Part shown: piece by piece, positions 27,383 to 36,547 of the stretch
Position numbering within the stretch: position 1 is the stretch's first letter
Layout of the letters: every line of letters starts with the position of its first letter
From: Photobacterium marinum
GTDB lineage: Bacteria > Pseudomonadota > Gammaproteobacteria > Enterobacterales > Vibrionaceae
Assembly (NCBI RefSeq): GCF_000331515.1
Contig: NZ_AMZO01000003.1
Span: 62,001 to 126,000 of the forward strand
DNA length: 64,000 nt
Direction of reading: 5' to 3'
Notes under the pieces: model-generated
Told to the model about the DNA's origin: nothing
The model's database searches: none
What the model saw: the letters and a program-made list of their open reading frames with translations, nothing else
Program-made: the position numbers and the translations under genes

Positions 27383-27805
27383 ATGAAAATTTGTGCTGTT
27401 GAGCTACGAAGCAACGAAGCGGTTATCTGCCTACTTTCTATGTCGAACGGGTTATTTGATATCCCTGAGTGCCGAACTCAAAAGTTCATCATGAAAGATT
27501 CTCTCGACAACGTTGAGATGCGAGATTTCCAGTTTGCGTTCAAAAAACTGCTTGAAGATTACAAAGTTGATCGCGTAGTGATCCGCACTCGTGAAACTCG
27601 CGGCAAATTTGCAGGCAGCGCGGTTGGTTTCAAACTGGAAGCAGCTATCCAGCTAATTGATGACATCTATGTTGATTTCATCTCAAACTCAGAAATCAAA
27701 CAAAAGCTGAAGCGTAACCCGCTGGCAATCGACTTCCGAGCAACTGGCCTGCGTCAGTTCCAGGAAGCAGCCTTCACAACAGGCTATGCTTACCTGAGCA
27801 AATAA
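27383..27805 (+). CDS. DUF3010 family protein
   Basis: 140 aa, ATG start (MKICAVELRSNEAVICLLS). The whole length matches DUF3010, a small RNase-H-fold-like family common in vibrios and other marine gammaproteobacteria, with DRVVIRTRETRGKFAGSAVG in the middle. Function is not established. It is followed by a strong bidirectional terminator shared with the convergent DUF3820 gene. Confidence 0.8.
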   Translation: MKICAVELRSNEAVICLLSMSNGLFDIPECRTQKFIMKDSLDNVEMRDFQFAFKKLLEDYKVDRVVIRTRETRGKFAGSAVGFKLEAAIQLIDDIYVDFISNSEIKQKLKRNPLAIDFRATGLRQFQEAAFTTGYAYLSK

Positions 27806-27810
27806 TACAA

Positions 27811-27845
27811 AAAGGGGGGGAGAATCAATGATTCTCCCCCCCTTT
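27811..27845. terminator. Strong bidirectional terminator
   Basis: A 15-bp stem (27811-27825 with 27831-27845) with seven G-C pairs, an A-run on one side and a T-run on the other, lies between the convergent DUF3010 and DUF3820 genes. Confidence 0.85.
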
Positions 27846-27874
27846 CCACTTAACATTCTGTCGACTCTGATATT

Positions 27875-28096
27875 TCAGGACTCAGGACGCTTTAACGGCC
27901 TGATCACCGACTCCAAGCCTTCAATTTTGAATTCAAGTGCCAGCGCCATCAGCGTTCCCAACTCCCCTTCCGGGAAACCTTTCTTCTGAAACCACAGTAA
28001 ATATTCTTCAGGCAAGTCAATAATCGCCCTACCACTGTATTTACCAAATGGCATCCTGACATTAGCCAGTTTCACTAAGTGTTCTTTCTGAAACAT
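27875..28096 (-). CDS. DUF3820 family protein
   Basis: 73 aa. It carries the DUF3820 signature MPFGKYSGRAIIDLPEEYLL then WFQKKGFPEGELGTLM, a motif also seen in exonuclease-linked quorum-sensing-regulated small proteins. Function is unknown. A GGAGAT ribosome site precedes the ATG at 28096. Confidence 0.8.
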   Translation of the reverse strand: MFQKEHLVKLANVRMPFGKYSGRAIIDLPEEYLLWFQKKGFPEGELGTLMALALEFKIEGLESVIRPLKRPES

Positions 28097-28181
28097 GATG
28101 ATCTCCTTAGCTGTCAGGATCGCCGATCAGTCATGCCGTTGCAACAAACAGAGTCAAGCATACAACCGCAAACTTAATTCA

Positions 28182-29381
28182 TTAGTTATAGGCGCGGGCA
28201 AAACGACCAGCAGTGCTTGCTTTATAACTACCCGCATAAGCAGGAATAAACACGGATTCGCCTTTTTCCAACGTCAAAACTTCACCGTTAGCATGAGCCA
28301 CCGTCAGTGGGGCATCAACAGCCAGCAAAATTTCTGCACTTGCCGGTTTCAGCTCAGTCTCCTGGACCTTGCTATATACGCTGAACTTAAAGTCAGGCAC
28401 AGGGATCGGATAATGCAGACCGTCCTCAGACTGTTCTGGTGCAAGCAGCAAAGTACCTGCCGGCATTGGAACGAAACGAGTATTCGCCACCAGCTCAGCA
28501 ACATCCATATGCTTTGGTGTTAAACCAGCACGAAGAACGTTGTCTGAGTTTGCCATGATCTCCAGACCTGTACCTTTGATGTAAGCATGAGGTGTACAAG
28601 CGTCGAGGAACATTGCTTCACCCGGCTGAAGCGTCAGAACGTTCAGCATTAACGGAGAAAACAGACCAATGTCACCCGGGTACTGCTCTGATAGCTCCAG
28701 AATCAGTGCAAACAGTTCATCTGACTTATGGTATTCAGCATAAGTCAGCAAGCCTTTAAGTGCGGCATCTTTCACTTCACCCTGCAGTGACAACATCGCT
28801 TCAAAGAAACAGCGCAGACCTTGCTCGTTCTGATCAGCTTCAAGTGCAGAAACCAAATCTTGTAGTTCGGAAATTTCCAGAGCGCGGAACAGGCTGACGA
28901 TGTCAGCAAATTCACGGAAACCATTCATTGCCTGATAAGGCGTCAACGCATAAACCAGCTCAGGTTTATGGTTAGGATCTTTGTAGTTACGATGACCGGC
29001 ACTAAGAGGGATTCCGGCTTCTTCCTCTTTAGCAAAACCGACTTCAGCCTGTGCCTTGCTTGGGTGAACCTGAATTGATAACGCTTTTTCAGCAGCCAGA
29101 ACTTTAAACAGATAAGGCAATTCACCAAACTGCTTTTCAGTGGCTTCACCCAAAATAGCCGCCTTATCACCATCAATGAAATCAGCCAGACGGCTTTCAT
29201 TGCCGGCTACGTCGATTTGAGAACAACCGTTAGGGTGCGCCCCCATCCAGATTTCAGCCTGAGGGTTGCCCTCCGGGTTTGCGATACCGAACAGAGACTC
29301 AATCGATGTAGTACTTCCCCACGCATAGTCTTGAATAACATTGTGCATAAGGAAAAAACACGGGGAACTTAACGTGGTCAC
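28182..29381 (-). CDS. manA: Mannose-6-phosphate isomerase, class I
   Basis: 399 aa, starting at GTG 29381 with AGGAAGG 7 bases upstream. It interconverts fructose-6-phosphate and mannose-6-phosphate, linking glycolysis with mannose use and GDP-mannose synthesis. Type I zinc-site motifs are present: SIQVHPSKAQAE (Gln and His ligands), HKPELVYAL (Glu) and DACTPHAYIKGTGLEIMANS (His), followed by the catalytic arginine in NVLRAGLT. Length is normal. No PTS gene is adjacent. Confidence 0.93.
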   Translation of the reverse strand: MTTLSSPCFFLMHNVIQDYAWGSTTSIESLFGIANPEGNPQAEIWMGAHPNGCSQIDVAGNESRLADFIDGDKAAILGEATEKQFGELPYLFKVLAAEKALSIQVHPSKAQAEVGFAKEEEAGIPLSAGHRNYKDPNHKPELVYALTPYQAMNGFREFADIVSLFRALEISELQDLVSALEADQNEQGLRCFFEAMLSLQGEVKDAALKGLLTYAEYHKSDELFALILELSEQYPGDIGLFSPLMLNVLTLQPGEAMFLDACTPHAYIKGTGLEIMANSDNVLRAGLTPKHMDVAELVANTRFVPMPAGTLLLAPEQSEDGLHYPIPVPDFKFSVYSKVQETELKPASAEILLAVDAPLTVAHANGEVLTLEKGESVFIPAYAGSYKASTAGRFARAYN

Positions 29382-29563
29382 TATTTTACCTTCCTAAAAA
29401 TACTGACCACAAATGTCAAAAAGGCATGAGGTCAGTGTCTTACTGCCTCACAAGCTCGCCTGTTATTAGCGACACTCTTTAGCTGATACAGTTTTGACCC
29501 AATATTTGCTAGAGCATCAATGGTAGGTAAAATAAGGTATTGATAAAATTGGCAATTATCCTA

Positions 29564-29592
29564 AAAGAGCTAGGAATTTTTCCTAGCTCTTT
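29564..29592 (-). terminator. Terminator downstream of gltS
   Basis: A 12-bp stem (AAAGAGCTAGGA at 29564-29575 with TCCTAGCTCTTT at 29581-29592) lies 12 bases after the gltS stop. It has T-runs both ways. Confidence 0.75.
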
Positions 29593-29603
29593 GGCGTAAA
29601 ACG

Positions 29604-30830
29604 TCAGAAATTATTCAGAAAATAAGGAATCACCAAGGCATTAACCAAATCGATAAAGAATGCGCACACCAGCGGCACAATAATAAATGCTAGGTGTGAA
29701 TTACCGTAACGCTGGGAAACCGCAGACATGTTGGCCATCGCTGTTGGTGTTGAGCCCAGTGAGATTCCGCCAAAGCCCGAGCAAACCACAGCTGCATCGT
29801 ACCCCCGCCCCATCGCAGGGAAAACAATAAAAAGATTAACCAAAACAGCGACAACAAACTGTGCGCCTAAAATGGCAAAAATCGGTCCGGCCAGATCCAC
29901 CAATGTCCAGAGCTGCATACTCATCAACGACATCGCCAGAAATGTACCCAGTGAAATATCTGCGATTAATGCTACAGCAGGCTTGCGTGATGGCCACTTT
30001 GTACCGGAAATCCGAGGGTATGAATCAGGAATCAAATTGGTGATCAAAATCCCGGCGAACAAGCAGGTAACGAAAAGAGGCAGTTGTACAATATCTTCTA
30101 TAGACTCATTAATAATGAAACCGAGTATCATGCAGATATGGATTGCCAAAATAGCGTCCAGAAAATCAAAGCCGGTGATTTTCCCCTCTTCAGCTTCCTC
30201 TGAAACCCCAACATCCAGCTCTTCTTTATGATCGGGTTTAAGGTCATAGCGATTGATGAGGAACTTGGCAATTGGCCCGCCCATCAAGCTAGCCAGTATC
30301 AAACCGAAAGTGGCGCAGGCGATCCCAATCTCCATCGCATTTGTAACACCAAAACCTTCAGATATCCGTGGAGCCCAGGCAATAGCCGTTCCGTGACCAC
30401 CAATCAGGGAAACACTCCCGCCCAACATACCCACAGGTGTATCCAGCCCGAATAACGCTGCAACACTGATACCAGTCAGGTTCTGGACAATCACATAGCC
30501 GATAGTAATGGCAAGCAGGATAATGAGCGGTACACCGCCCTTGAGCAAATCTTTGAAGCTGGCGTTTATGCCAATCGTAGTGAAGAAGTAAACCAGCAAC
30601 ACATCACGCGCCATAAGGTTAAACTCAACTTCAACACCTGTAGCAATAAAAACCAAAGCAATTAAAACAGAAAACAAAATTCCGCCGGTGACAGGTTCAG
30701 GAATGCTGAACTCTCGTAAAGGCGTAAACATGTGGTTCAACCTTCGTCCGACAAACAGAACGATAATCCCCAAAGTCACAGAAAAGAAAGAGTCGATACT
30801 CAAGATTCCGCTAGCCCAATCCATCTCCAT
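29604..30830 (-). CDS. gltS: Sodium/glutamate symporter
   Basis: 408 aa, ESS family. About ten membrane segments form two inverted repeats. The family motif GGHGTAIAWAPRI occurs in the first half and GSTPTAMANMSAV in the second, the two re-entrant loops that shape the substrate path. It imports L-glutamate (also D-glutamate) with sodium. Monocistronic, flanked by a terminator and a long AT-rich upstream gap. Confidence 0.92.
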   Translation of the reverse strand: MEMDWASGILSIDSFFSVTLGIIVLFVGRRLNHMFTPLREFSIPEPVTGGILFSVLIALVFIATGVEVEFNLMARDVLLVYFFTTIGINASFKDLLKGGVPLIILLAITIGYVIVQNLTGISVAALFGLDTPVGMLGGSVSLIGGHGTAIAWAPRISEGFGVTNAMEIGIACATFGLILASLMGGPIAKFLINRYDLKPDHKEELDVGVSEEAEEGKITGFDFLDAILAIHICMILGFIINESIEDIVQLPLFVTCLFAGILITNLIPDSYPRISGTKWPSRKPAVALIADISLGTFLAMSLMSMQLWTLVDLAGPIFAILGAQFVVAVLVNLFIVFPAMGRGYDAAVVCSGFGGISLGSTPTAMANMSAVSQRYGNSHLAFIIVPLVCAFFIDLVNALVIPYFLNNF

Positions 30831-32009
30831 TAATTCTCTCCCTCCAGAGTGACTACTCGTCTGATTGTCAGATCACACCTCAAATTCCGCCCGCGCATAT
30901 GAAATTGTTTATTTGTAAGCAAATTTAAATAAGTGATCCTTCATCATTAAATGAACTTTGATGCCTAACTTCATCCAAAGCTATAACATTTTCTCTGAAT
31001 ATCAACTTATCCGACTAACATTAGTCGATCATGCCAAGAGAAGAAGAAACGGAATTGAGATACAACTCTCTTTACACTTCAAGTGTCCACAAAATGAATA
31101 CATTAAAACTGAGCGATGCGTAAAAATGCACTCAGCTTTTCATTCGCTTCTTATATTCTGAATACAACAGTATAAGCCGCCAAACATATGAAACAGATAT
31201 AACCTTATGATATAACATAACACTTGTGTTGTATGATAATTAAAGCTGCTGATTTCGTGGCGGTGATAAAAAAGACGGTATATTTCTGATTCTACTATGC
31301 TTTTATTTGCGTAATTTTTTGAGTCATGATGAATTACAATAAAGGAACATTATTCCATTAGTCTCAAACTCAAAGTTGAACTCATTCACAATTATCCGCA
31401 CAGAGGGTTTTACTTAAATAAATGACTTTTGACTTGGTTCATAATATAGAAACAACAATATTGATAGAAAAACCATATGGAACCAATTCAAGTTGTTATT
31501 TAGTACAATTATCACAATATTATTTTTGACCTATTAGTTTAAAAAACATTCGTAGTACTTTTATAAAATACACTATCAATTACAAAACCAAAGCTTCAAA
31601 CCATTACTGCAACACTAATCTTTTGTTGTCAGTAAATCATCAGAGCATCTTTATTCGAATAAAAGAATATTAGAAAGTAATAAAATAATCATCTTTACAT
31701 GATAATTTCATCAATTAACACCGCTATTTTTTTGCGGTCAAAATCACCTTTGCAGTTCAATTTTTGAAACTGATCAATATAAAATCAAATCTATTCTTTT
31801 CATGATGATTTTAGAGCATTTACTCACCAATCAAATTACTCAAAAAAACATGATAAAATTAACAATTATGATTTAAGGTGCAATCAATTTAATTTAATAA
31901 TGATAATGTGAGTGCTCTTGTTACTCAGCAAGTCAGTTGGCATACGATTAAATAAGCAACAAACAATCAAATTATAACGTTGCGACTTGAACAAGAAGTG
32001 AGAAGCTTA
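30831..32009. other. AT-rich 1.1-kb intergenic region upstream of the membrane regulator
   Basis: No gene is supported; a 67-codon open frame at 30958-31161 shows no family or ribosome site. The region is strikingly AT-rich with many poly-A/T tracts, as in H-NS-silenced promoters of acquired virulence genes. It separates gltS from the ToxR-like gene, whose promoter should be here. Confidence 0.5.
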
Positions 32010-32828
32010 ATGTACAAAATAAATGACTGGATTCTCATCAAAGATGCATCTCTGTTACGTCATATAGAAACCAATGAAGAAAAACGCATCGGCAGTCATG
32101 ACTTCCTTGTCTTACTTGCCCTGTGCTCAGACGCAGGCATTGTCGTATCAAAGGAGACTCTTCTCGAGAAGGCATGGCCTGGAAAAATCGTTTCCGACAG
32201 TTCTATCACCCAAGCTATCAGTAATATTCGCAATTTAATTGGTGATAATGGTAAAGATCAAAAGTGGCTAAAAACAATAGCTAAGGTTGGTTACAAATTA
32301 GAAAGCGAAATTGTTGAGAAAATCGAAACGAATGAAAATACAAAAAACTCTCAAGAGGCAATAGAAATAAAAACAGAAGAAAAAAATCAACAAACAAAGC
32401 AAAAAACAAAACCAACAATATTTAAATTCGTAAGAACAAAATGGCCTTATTTCTCAGGCTCACTTATTTTTATGTTTTCATTCTATCTTTTAGGTGATGC
32501 ACCTTATTTCCCCTTTAGTAAAAACGAGCAACAAAATGATTCAGTTGGTCTGGAAAAGATTTATTCTGACAGCAAATTGAAAATATATTCTGACAATGAT
32601 GACTTCATTAAAGCGATTTCCAGTTCAATTAATTCAAAAATTATTTCCGCACCGGAAAGCAAATCACCAAAGTCAATTTTCCTGATGCTAAAGAAAAATA
32701 GCCTATCCATTGTTGTTATAGATAAGAATGAATCTATTCATAACAAAATCATTCTTCTTGAGAACAATGAAACTATCAGTGACATTGAAAAAATCACAAT
32801 GAAAGAGGTCTCTCGTTTTGTATCTTAA
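32010..32828 (+). CDS. ToxR/VtrA-like transmembrane winged-helix regulator
   Basis: 272 aa from ATG 32010 (GAGAAG upstream; TTG 31980 would add ten residues). The N-terminal 100 residues form an OmpR/ToxR-type winged helix: KETLLEKAWPGKIVSDSSIT then QAISNIRNLIGD and IAKVGYKLE. A charged Lys/Glu-rich linker, one membrane helix (about 147-162, GSLIFMFSFYLL) and a periplasmic domain of about 110 residues follow. There is no receiver domain. The overlapping downstream gene and the adjacent T3SS match the VtrA-VtrC bile sensor of Vibrio parahaemolyticus; a generic ToxR or CadC relative is the alternative. It probably controls the T3SS (inference). Confidence 0.75.
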   Translation: MYKINDWILIKDASLLRHIETNEEKRIGSHDFLVLLALCSDAGIVVSKETLLEKAWPGKIVSDSSITQAISNIRNLIGDNGKDQKWLKTIAKVGYKLESEIVEKIETNENTKNSQEAIEIKTEEKNQQTKQKTKPTIFKFVRTKWPYFSGSLIFMFSFYLLGDAPYFPFSKNEQQNDSVGLEKIYSDSKLKIYSDNDDFIKAISSSINSKIISAPESKSPKSIFLMLKKNSLSIVVIDKNESIHNKIILLENNETISDIEKITMKEVSRFVS

Positions 32829-33297
32829 AGGATTATTTTTAGCCAGTTCTATGGCTGTATTTAGTGTTTCGAGTTGGGACTTTATAAACAAGATGCCGGC
32901 AACGGCACTTAGCGGGTCTTATCAGATCAAGTCAACTGCCAGTAGCTATCAAGGTAAACGTAACATCGAGATCTTTATCGAAAACCGTAGCATTGATATT
33001 ACGACCGTCTTTTCCGAATCAGGGCTCAATAACATCATTGAGGTTCATACCAAAGGAATCATCGATGACAACCTGAATGGCCAGTATTCAATGAGCATTA
33101 CAGAAGAGTCGTACAACAAAGGACTGATCTTCTCCCCGGAAGATATCCGCATGTACAACGAACTGCTTAGTGCGGCGAGAAAACTACCGGGACACAATAA
33201 ATGGAAAGTGCTGGCTTCAACCGATAATTACGTCGTTGTCGCCACAAATCAGGGTGATGGTCAACTGATGGCTTTCAACCGTTACCATATGGATTAA
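32818..33297 (+). CDS. VtrC/ToxS-like membrane-anchored periplasmic partner
   Basis: 159 aa starting at TTG 32818, overlapping the regulator gene by 11 bases with AGAGG upstream, so translation is coupled. A short N-terminal hydrophobic stretch (LKGLFLASSMAVFSVSSW) is followed by a beta-rich periplasmic domain of about 130 residues with alternating strands (RNIEIFIENRSIDITTVFS, KWKVLASTDNYVVVATNQ). ToxS and VtrC have this size, topology and position; VtrC completes a barrel with VtrA that binds bile salts. Sequence identity to either cannot be confirmed here. Confidence 0.65.
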   Translation: MYLKGLFLASSMAVFSVSSWDFINKMPATALSGSYQIKSTASSYQGKRNIEIFIENRSIDITTVFSESGLNNIIEVHTKGIIDDNLNGQYSMSITEESYNKGLIFSPEDIRMYNELLSAARKLPGHNKWKVLASTDNYVVVATNQGDGQLMAFNRYHMD

Positions 33298-33367
33298 AAC
33301 TAAAAAACCAACTGACTCGAAAAGCTGAACAAGAAAAACCAGAGCTAAGACAGCGTATGCGATAAGA

Positions 33368-33394
33368 AAAGACACCTCTGAATGAGGTGTCTTT
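33368..33394. terminator. Bidirectional terminator between the regulator pair and the translocator operon
   Basis: AAAGACACCTC (33368-33378) pairs with GAGGTGTCTTT (33384-33394). It separates the rightward regulator pair from the leftward T3SS translocator operon ending at 33461. Confidence 0.8.
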
Positions 33395-33460
33395 CATTAA
33401 GTGACAATGTAACTATCAATACAAGGTGTTCAGATCTCTGTTTCTTGTCGAGCAAATAAC

Positions 33461-34255
33461 TTATGCCCGAACAATACTCTTGACAGACTCCTGCTGGCTT
33501 CGCATCACTTCTTCCAGCTTCTGCCGTGCATCACGGATGACATCAAGGTAGAACTGCATTTGCTGCCCTTCATCTTCTGCTGCCGTTTCATGCACTTTCT
33601 GCACAGCTTCCAGCTCTTTACCTTCAGCCTGCTTCAACTTGGCCTGGTAATCGATCTGGGTTGTGACAAACTGACCCATCGCAGAATAGATCTGGGTCTT
33701 AGCCTGCTGGAAATTATTGTAACTTTGCAGTTGAGCATCAGAGAGCTTCATGTTCATGCCCTTGATCGCCGATTTCATCTGCATTGCACTGGTTACCATC
33801 GTCATACCCGCAGAAACCCAGCCGGAAACCCGCTCAAGTTGGGCCTGCTCACGCATTTTGTCAGCCTGGCCTTTAATAGCGTCCACTGTAAGTTCCCTTT
33901 CCGCAGTACGGCTCTCACGTGCCTGCTGGCGCTGAGTAAGGGCAATTTTGTGCATAAGGGTCAGAATATCGCTGATCTGCACCATACTGTCTTCATGGCT
34001 CAAGTTGCCTGTCTCATTATAAGCTTTGGCATATTGTCCGTTACTGACAGCCGCTGGCATATCCAGCATATTTTTCCCCGTTCCCGGAGCCGATACCGAC
34101 GTACCTCCACCCTGTATAACAGTCACGGCGGGTTGTGAGCCAGTTGCTTTCTCCGCACCACGAACAACCTCGGCCCCCTGCAGATTACCAGCCCCATTCA
34201 GCGCAGGATCTAGAGGTCGATTCGACGTTAAATTATTCATATTAACAGTCATCAT
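33461..34255 (-). CDS. sctB: T3SS minor translocator (YopD/SseD-like)
   Basis: 264 aa. Last gene of the leftward translocon operon, in the place of yopD. Start at 34255 with AGGAG 4-5 bases before the ATG. A Gly/Ala-rich N-terminus is followed by a coiled-coil stretch (MHKIALTQRQQARESRTAER), one modest hydrophobic segment (GWVSAGMTMVTSAMQMKSA, about 145-163) and long amphipathic C-terminal helices. That is the normal build of the hydrophilic-leaning translocator, which pairs with SctE to form the pore in the host membrane. Exported unfolded with help of the LcrH-type chaperone at 35224. Confidence 0.75.
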   Translation of the reverse strand: MMTVNMNNLTSNRPLDPALNGAGNLQGAEVVRGAEKATGSQPAVTVIQGGGTSVSAPGTGKNMLDMPAAVSNGQYAKAYNETGNLSHEDSMVQISDILTLMHKIALTQRQQARESRTAERELTVDAIKGQADKMREQAQLERVSGWVSAGMTMVTSAMQMKSAIKGMNMKLSDAQLQSYNNFQQAKTQIYSAMGQFVTTQIDYQAKLKQAEGKELEAVQKVHETAAEDEGQQMQFYLDVIRDARQKLEEVMRSQQESVKSIVRA

Positions 34256-34262
34256 TTTTCTC

Positions 34263-35246
34263 CTATGCGCTGATATATCGGGCCATCTGAGAACGGGACT
34301 CTTGTCCGTCAGACAGAATTGCCATTACATCGGAAGTGTTGTCCTGCATCTTTTGCAGGATCTCCTGGATCCGTTCCATCTCCTCTTCCAGCATCAACTG
34401 AATTCGCTTAAGGTAGGCACTGATTTCCTTGGCATCGGCACTGTACATATCGGCCTCGTATTTGGCTTCGGTTGCGACCCCTTGCGAGACCCCCTGTCCT
34501 AGCCCTGAAACCGCGGCGGTCAGTTTCGCCATCTGCGACACAATCCTGGCGATTTTCATTGCGGTTGTCGTGGCTGCCGCCGCGGCGGTTGTCGCTCCGG
34601 CTCCAAGACTTAACGCAATACTCGCCACCATAATTGTCACATTAGCAGCTATCTGCGCCGCCTTTTCATCCATACCGCATGCCTGGAATACCTCTGACAC
34701 AGCATCGTTTAACCAGTTTCCTGTCTCAGAGGAAATCTGTTGTGTCAACATCAGTGCCGCACCTGCCAGCATCATCGCTGCAGCAGGGGCACCCACTCCC
34801 GTTGCGATCATGGCAACCGAAGCGATGACCGTTGCAATAGTTGCAATCCAGCCGAAAATCTTGGCGAACAAACCGCCCTTCTTCGCTTCTGCCATTTTCT
34901 CAATGGCTTCCTGAAGCTTTTCTATACGTTGATCATGCAGGGCCTGATTTTTTTCCTGCATGCCTTTGATGTCATTGGTATTGAGTTTAAGTTGTTGATC
35001 CTGCAGTTTCATCTGCACTTCCATCAGCGCACGGCTGACGTCTTCCTTATCAGCCAGCGGCATATCGAGTATCGGCGGACGGACAGACGACGTATTGTTT
35101 GTCTTCCCCGGCCCTTTACTCACCGCTACCGGCTGTGGAACAGCTGCTTGCGTGACAGCCTGCCTGAGATTTTCCACCAACTCATTCTGGTTGGTTTGCA
35201 ATCCCGGCGCAGCGAACTTGTCACTAAGCGGATTGACTGGATTCAT
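34263..35246 (-). CDS. sctE: T3SS major translocator (YopB/SipB/SseC-like)
   Basis: 327 aa. Residues 75-122 form a coiled coil. Two hydrophobic regions follow: about 128-167 (IFGWIATIATVIASVAMIATGVG-type, Ala/Gly-rich) and about 202-228 (TIMVASIALSLGAG and an Ala run). A second coiled coil sits at 275-300. This matches pore-forming SctE proteins, though it is shorter than YopB or SseC. It overlaps the chaperone gene by 23 bases and has CAGGAG 8 bases before the ATG, so the two are translationally coupled. Confidence 0.85.
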   Translation of the reverse strand: MNPVNPLSDKFAAPGLQTNQNELVENLRQAVTQAAVPQPVAVSKGPGKTNNTSSVRPPILDMPLADKEDVSRALMEVQMKLQDQQLKLNTNDIKGMQEKNQALHDQRIEKLQEAIEKMAEAKKGGLFAKIFGWIATIATVIASVAMIATGVGAPAAAMMLAGAALMLTQQISSETGNWLNDAVSEVFQACGMDEKAAQIAANVTIMVASIALSLGAGATTAAAAATTTAMKIARIVSQMAKLTAAVSGLGQGVSQGVATEAKYEADMYSADAKEISAYLKRIQLMLEEEMERIQEILQKMQDNTSDVMAILSDGQESRSQMARYISA

Positions 35247-35730
35247 TCATTGTCTCCTGAGTAGAAGCATCTAACTGCCGATGTAAGTTGGCAGCTCTGC
35301 TACACAGTTCATCAAATTGTGAGTGCTTCTCGGATAACTGACTGGCAGCATAAAAACCACTTTTCGCCTTCTCCCGCTGACCTAACGCCAAATAACATTC
35401 AGCCGCGTGAAATGGCGGACGGGGATCGGTACAGTCAAGCACACCAGCATAACTGAACGACTCAATTGCAGGCTGGTACTGCTTCTGCATTTGCAAGCAA
35501 GAACCGAGTGCAATGAAGTGGCGTAACCCGTAGTGATCAAACAGGCACAGGAAGCGAAATACTTTTTCGGCTTCGGCATAGCTTCCGCCCTGATAGAGTC
35601 CGTATCCGACCTGGTAGAAAGTCTCTAAGGTCTCGGGGCTCAGCTCATACAGCTCACCGATAGTACCGCCACCGCTGAGATACTTGTCGATCTCCTGCAT
35701 CAGGGATGCATCAACTGCTGCTGTCGTCAT
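35224..35730 (-). CDS. T3SS translocator chaperone (LcrH/SycD type)
   Basis: 168 aa from ATG 35730, with GAGGTG 6 bases upstream (a GTG at 35739 is in frame). It is made of three TPR-like repeats: GYGLYQGGSYAEAEKVFRFL, then HFIALGSCLQMQKQYQPAIE, and FHAAECYLALGQREKAKSGF. This is the class II chaperone fold that keeps both translocators apart and soluble in the cytoplasm and often feeds back on expression. The position before sctE-sctB is the same as lcrH before yopB-yopD. Confidence 0.9.
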   Translation of the reverse strand: MTTAAVDASLMQEIDKYLSGGGTIGELYELSPETLETFYQVGYGLYQGGSYAEAEKVFRFLCLFDHYGLRHFIALGSCLQMQKQYQPAIESFSYAGVLDCTDPRPPFHAAECYLALGQREKAKSGFYAASQLSEKHSQFDELCSRAANLHRQLDASTQETMNESSQSA

Positions 35731-35745
35731 CTCACTCACCTCAAA

Positions 35746-36246
35746 TTAACGCAAGTTGCCAACAATAGAATCGATAGACTGGCCGTACTTGGATACGAAG
35801 TTCGACAGCATTTCAAAACTGTTGTTGTACTTACCCATAGTTGACTGCAACTGAGCCATATCCAGCTGAGAAGATGAAGTCAGGCTTTCAGCTTTACCTT
35901 TCAGGTTTTCCAGCTGTAGCTGCATGGTTTTACGGTTGTAGCTATCGGAGCGGTTGAAGTCAGAGAAGTTAGCGGCCAGATAATCTTCAACTTCGGGAGA
36001 AAGGGAACCGGTGTCATCGTCATCAGTACCGACCTTACTCATGTCGTTACGCAGTTGTGACATAACGCCATTGATCTCTTTAAGATCTTCGTTCTTAGCA
36101 TTGATGTTTTCGATTTTGTCGCGCACCTGTGAATCAAGCAGGTTTGAGCGATCCATCATTACCATCATCATCAGTGAATCCAGAGATGCGGCGGATGGGT
36201 TAAACGTTGTACCGGTCACTCCGGCGGTTGGGTTAATCGCTGTCAT
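35746..36246 (-). CDS. EspA/SseB-like T3SS filament or tip protein
   Basis: 166 aa, AAGGA 7 bases before the ATG. The N-terminal helix contains LDSLMMMVMMDRSNLLDSQV and a coiled coil to about residue 70. A polar loop with acidic residues follows, then the C-terminal coiled coil (SSQLDMAQLQSTMGKYNNSF, LSNFVSKYGQSIDSIVGNLR). This is the two-helix build of EspA and SseB, which polymerise beyond the needle and carry the translocon. It is clearly paralogous to both ends of the 337-aa protein at 36548. It occupies the lcrV area of the virA-type operon. Confidence 0.75.
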   Translation of the reverse strand: MTAINPTAGVTGTTFNPSAASLDSLMMMVMMDRSNLLDSQVRDKIENINAKNEDLKEINGVMSQLRNDMSKVGTDDDDTGSLSPEVEDYLAANFSDFNRSDSYNRKTMQLQLENLKGKAESLTSSSQLDMAQLQSTMGKYNNSFEMLSNFVSKYGQSIDSIVGNLR

Positions 36247-36259
36247 AATGTGTCCTTAA

Positions 36260-36535
36260 TTAAACAGAAATCCCACGAATACGGCGTGGTAACTTGGTAG
36301 ATTGAGTGGTTGTGCTGGAAATAGTTGCCATTTCAGGTTGGTTCATAAACTGGCGTTGCTCGATTTCCCGCTGTCTGCGTTGTTGAGGAGTCAGTTGGCC
36401 CTCAAGAATAGCCTGCAAACGATCCAGCTTATGTTGGGCAACAAAAGCCTGGTACTGTTTACAGCTCTGTTCTGCTTCTGCCAGTTTTTCAGCCTGCTCA
36501 GAAACAAAATCTTCAATAGAACGCGCTTCTTCCAT
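36260..36535 (-). CDS. Small T3SS operon protein, possible chaperone of the EspA-like proteins
   Basis: 91 aa, not recognised by sequence. The N-terminal 60 residues are helical and heptad-like (VSEQAEKLAEAEQSCKQYQ through LDRLQAILEGQ). The C-terminus is basic and ends LPRRIRGISV. Located between the two EspA-like genes, 13 bases from each. Small coiled-coil chaperones (CesAB, SseA) guard EspA and SseB from premature assembly, so that role is inferred from position and shape only. Confidence 0.55.
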   Translation of the reverse strand: MEEARSIEDFVSEQAEKLAEAEQSCKQYQAFVAQHKLDRLQAILEGQLTPQQRRQREIEQRQFMNQPEMATISSTTTQSTKLPRRIRGISV

Positions 36536-36547
36536 AATGAATTCGCC

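Noticed and set aside
30958..31161. 67-codon ORF in the AT-rich gap before the ToxR-like gene
   Set aside because: No ribosome site, no similarity to anything recognised; random in an AT-rich non-coding stretch.
33560..35264. Several long open frames on the plus strand opposite the translocator genes
   Set aside because: They mirror the codon bias of sctB, sctE and the chaperone on the other strand, have no family signature, and clash with clear T3SS genes.
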